64,000 bases of DNA from positions 1 through 64,000 of IMG/VR virus record IMGVR_UViG_3300037963_003719; one strand, 5' to 3'. Positions within the stretch are counted from its first letter, which is position 1; each line of letters begins with the position of its first letter. The position numbers and the translations under genes were made by a program. Shown here piece by piece: positions 62,818-64,000 of the stretch. Origin of the DNA: a virus. Under the pieces are notes generated by a model, which saw only the letters and a program-made list of their open reading frames with translations, ran no database searches and was not told where the DNA came from.

Positions 62818-62825
62818 TATAAATA
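62818..62825 (+). promoter_or_regulatory. T4-type late promoter (TATAAATA) for gp22/gp23
   Basis: Exact TATAAATA three bases after the gp21 stop and 40 bases before the gp22 ATG. No ATAAATA was seen between gp22 and gp23, so this promoter probably serves both. Confidence 0.8.
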
Positions 62826-62865
62826 AAACATAGAATCTAACAGATTATATTAAGGAGAATAGCAC

Positions 62866-63909
62866 ATGTCAGCATCAGTTGACCAACAATTTGAAACCTT
62901 CGTAGAAGAAACTCTTGAGGAAAAAGCGCCAACTGATGGTGCCAAGGGTGCAGACCCTATGGTTGCTGCAACTATTCCTGGTCCCCAAGATACTGCGAAG
63001 GACAACCTTGGTGGTCCTACCAACCAGAACTACAAGCAAGACAACGATTCATCTAAGATTGCCAACAAAGGTACATCGAAGGTTAGCGACGTTAACACTA
63101 AGTCCGCTAAACCAGGCGATGCTGCTCCTGGCAAACTGAAGGAAGAAGAGGAGTCAACTGAAGAAGTAGTTTCCGAAACAACCGAAGTTACCGAAGAAGA
63201 GTTCAGCGTAGAAGAAGATGTTAACGCACTTCTGACTGGCGAAGAACTTTCCGAAGAATTTAAAGAGAAGACAAAAACAATCTTTGAAGCTGCAGTTAAG
63301 TCAAAACTTGCTGAAGAAACTAAGAAGATTGAAGAGTCATTTGAGGTACGTCTTACTGAGCAAGTTGACACCGTTAAAACGGAACTTGCTGAGAAGATGG
63401 ACAAGTTCCTCACCTATGTTGCCGAAGAGTGGAAGAAAGAGAATGAACTCGAACTCCACAACGGCATTAAACTTGAGATGATGCAGTCCTTCATGGACGG
63501 CATGAAAAATCTTTTTGAAGAAAATTATGTACAACTCCCTGAAGAAAAATATGATGTTATGCAAGAGATGACAGACAAACTTGATGAAATGGAAGCAAAG
63601 CTCAATGAGCAAATTGAAACAAACATGTCACTCAACGGTAAGGTTAACTCTTTTGTTAAAGAGTCAATTGTAACCGAAGTTTCCAAAGGTCTCGCAGATA
63701 CCCAAGCAGAGAAGTTCTCTTCACTCGCTGAAGGTGTTGAATTTGAGTCCGAGGAGTCCTTCAAAGAAAAACTAGAAACTATTAAGGAATCTTATTTCCC
63801 TAAAGCAAAGGTTGAACTGAAGGAAGACATTGCAACTGATGAAGTTGCGTCCCCTGTAGAGGGTTCGATGTCTGCGTATGTAAACGCAATCTCCCGCTAC
63901 GGGAAATAA
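62866..63909 (+). CDS. 22: Prohead scaffold protein gp22
   Basis: A 347-aa acidic protein (T4 gp22 is 269 aa). It forms the core around which gp23 assembles and is later cut by gp21. The N-terminal third is disordered (Gly/Pro/Lys/Asp); from about residue 100 there are long Glu/Lys-rich helices (EETKKIEESFEVRLTEQVDT, LNEQIETNMSLNGKVNSFVK). The C-terminus ends with MSAYVNAISRYGK, usual for cyanophage gp22. A strong ribosome site (AAGGAGA) precedes the ATG. Confidence 0.92.
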   Translation: MSASVDQQFETFVEETLEEKAPTDGAKGADPMVAATIPGPQDTAKDNLGGPTNQNYKQDNDSSKIANKGTSKVSDVNTKSAKPGDAAPGKLKEEEESTEEVVSETTEVTEEEFSVEEDVNALLTGEELSEEFKEKTKTIFEAAVKSKLAEETKKIEESFEVRLTEQVDTVKTELAEKMDKFLTYVAEEWKKENELELHNGIKLEMMQSFMDGMKNLFEENYVQLPEEKYDVMQEMTDKLDEMEAKLNEQIETNMSLNGKVNSFVKESIVTEVSKGLADTQAEKFSSLAEGVEFESEESFKEKLETIKESYFPKAKVELKEDIATDEVASPVEGSMSAYVNAISRYGK

Positions 63910-63948
63910 TTATTAATCCACTTACTACTATCCAATAAGGAGAAACAA

Positions 63949-64000
63949 ATGTTAGGTTTATCCCAACAACTCCAGGAGAAGTGGGCACCTGTTCTTGAGC
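63949..64000 (+). CDS. 23: Major capsid protein gp23, 3' end outside window
   Basis: Only the first 17 codons are present (MLGLSQQLQEKWAPVLE). They follow a strong AAGGAGAAAC ribosome site and the gp22 gene. The start and the gene order identify the T4-like major capsid protein; the rest is beyond the window. Confidence 0.85.
   Translation, partial: MLGLSQQLQEKWAPVLE

Overview
The window is a late structural block of a T4-like marine myovirus, most likely infecting picocyanobacteria (Prochlorococcus or Synechococcus), though a related marine host is possible. Every supported gene is on the + strand, genes are packed with ATGA or TAATG overlaps, the DNA is AT-rich, and T4 late-type promoters (ATAAATA) recur in the gaps. 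The gene order PAAR - gp25 - gp6 - gp7 - gp8 - fibers - gp13 - gp14 - gp15 - gp16 - gp17 - gp18 - gp19 - gp20 - gp67 - gp21 - gp22 - gp23 is that of T4-like cyanophages. No integrase, transposase, CRISPR array or tRNA was recognised.

Layout. 1-3309: two tandem paralogous virion proteins (the first cut by the window edge), a PAAR spike-tip protein, a consensus sigma-70 promoter, and small conserved phage genes. 3335-16436: baseplate wedge genes gp25, gp6, a giant gp7 (3127 aa, with a YHYH domain) and gp8. 16440-50059: about 34 kb of baseplate-attached and tail-fiber genes, including proteins of 2083, 2557 and 3474 aa, with small coiled-coil or acidic proteins between them and a receptor-binding cassette (two LamG proteins, a jelly-roll-like protein, and a fiber ending in a Peptidase_G2-like domain). 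50060-51007: a composite promoter, a small coiled-coil protein, a 2OG-Fe(II) oxygenase and a terminator. 51018-64000: neck (gp13, gp14), tail completion (gp15), terminase (gp16, gp17) with zinc-ribbon microproteins, sheath and tube (gp18, gp19), portal (gp20), prohead core and protease (gp67-like, gp21), scaffold (gp22) and the first codons of the major capsid protein (gp23).

How the genes work together: gp20, gp22, gp21 and gp23 build the prohead; gp16 and gp17 fill it; gp13 and gp14 close the neck; gp15, gp18 and gp19 form the contractile tail; gp25, gp6, gp7 and gp8 form baseplate wedges around a PAAR-tipped spike; and the giant proteins of the central block probably form the adsorption apparatus.

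Most unusual points: (i) a plastocyanin-like cupredoxin domain with an apparently complete type-1 copper ligand set inside a tail-fiber protein, plus a second, ligand-less copy upstream in the same protein; (ii) one glycine-rich 'GGSGY..aP' repeat family shared by gp7, gp8, the sheath gp18 and several fibers; (iii) a 3474-aa fiber with four dispersed copies of a helical repeat interleaved with an Asp-box propeller; (iv) a perfect sigma-70 promoter with a perfect T4 late promoter inside its spacer; (v) hairpins directly after two late promoters. All family assignments are by eye from sequence motifs; no database search was run.
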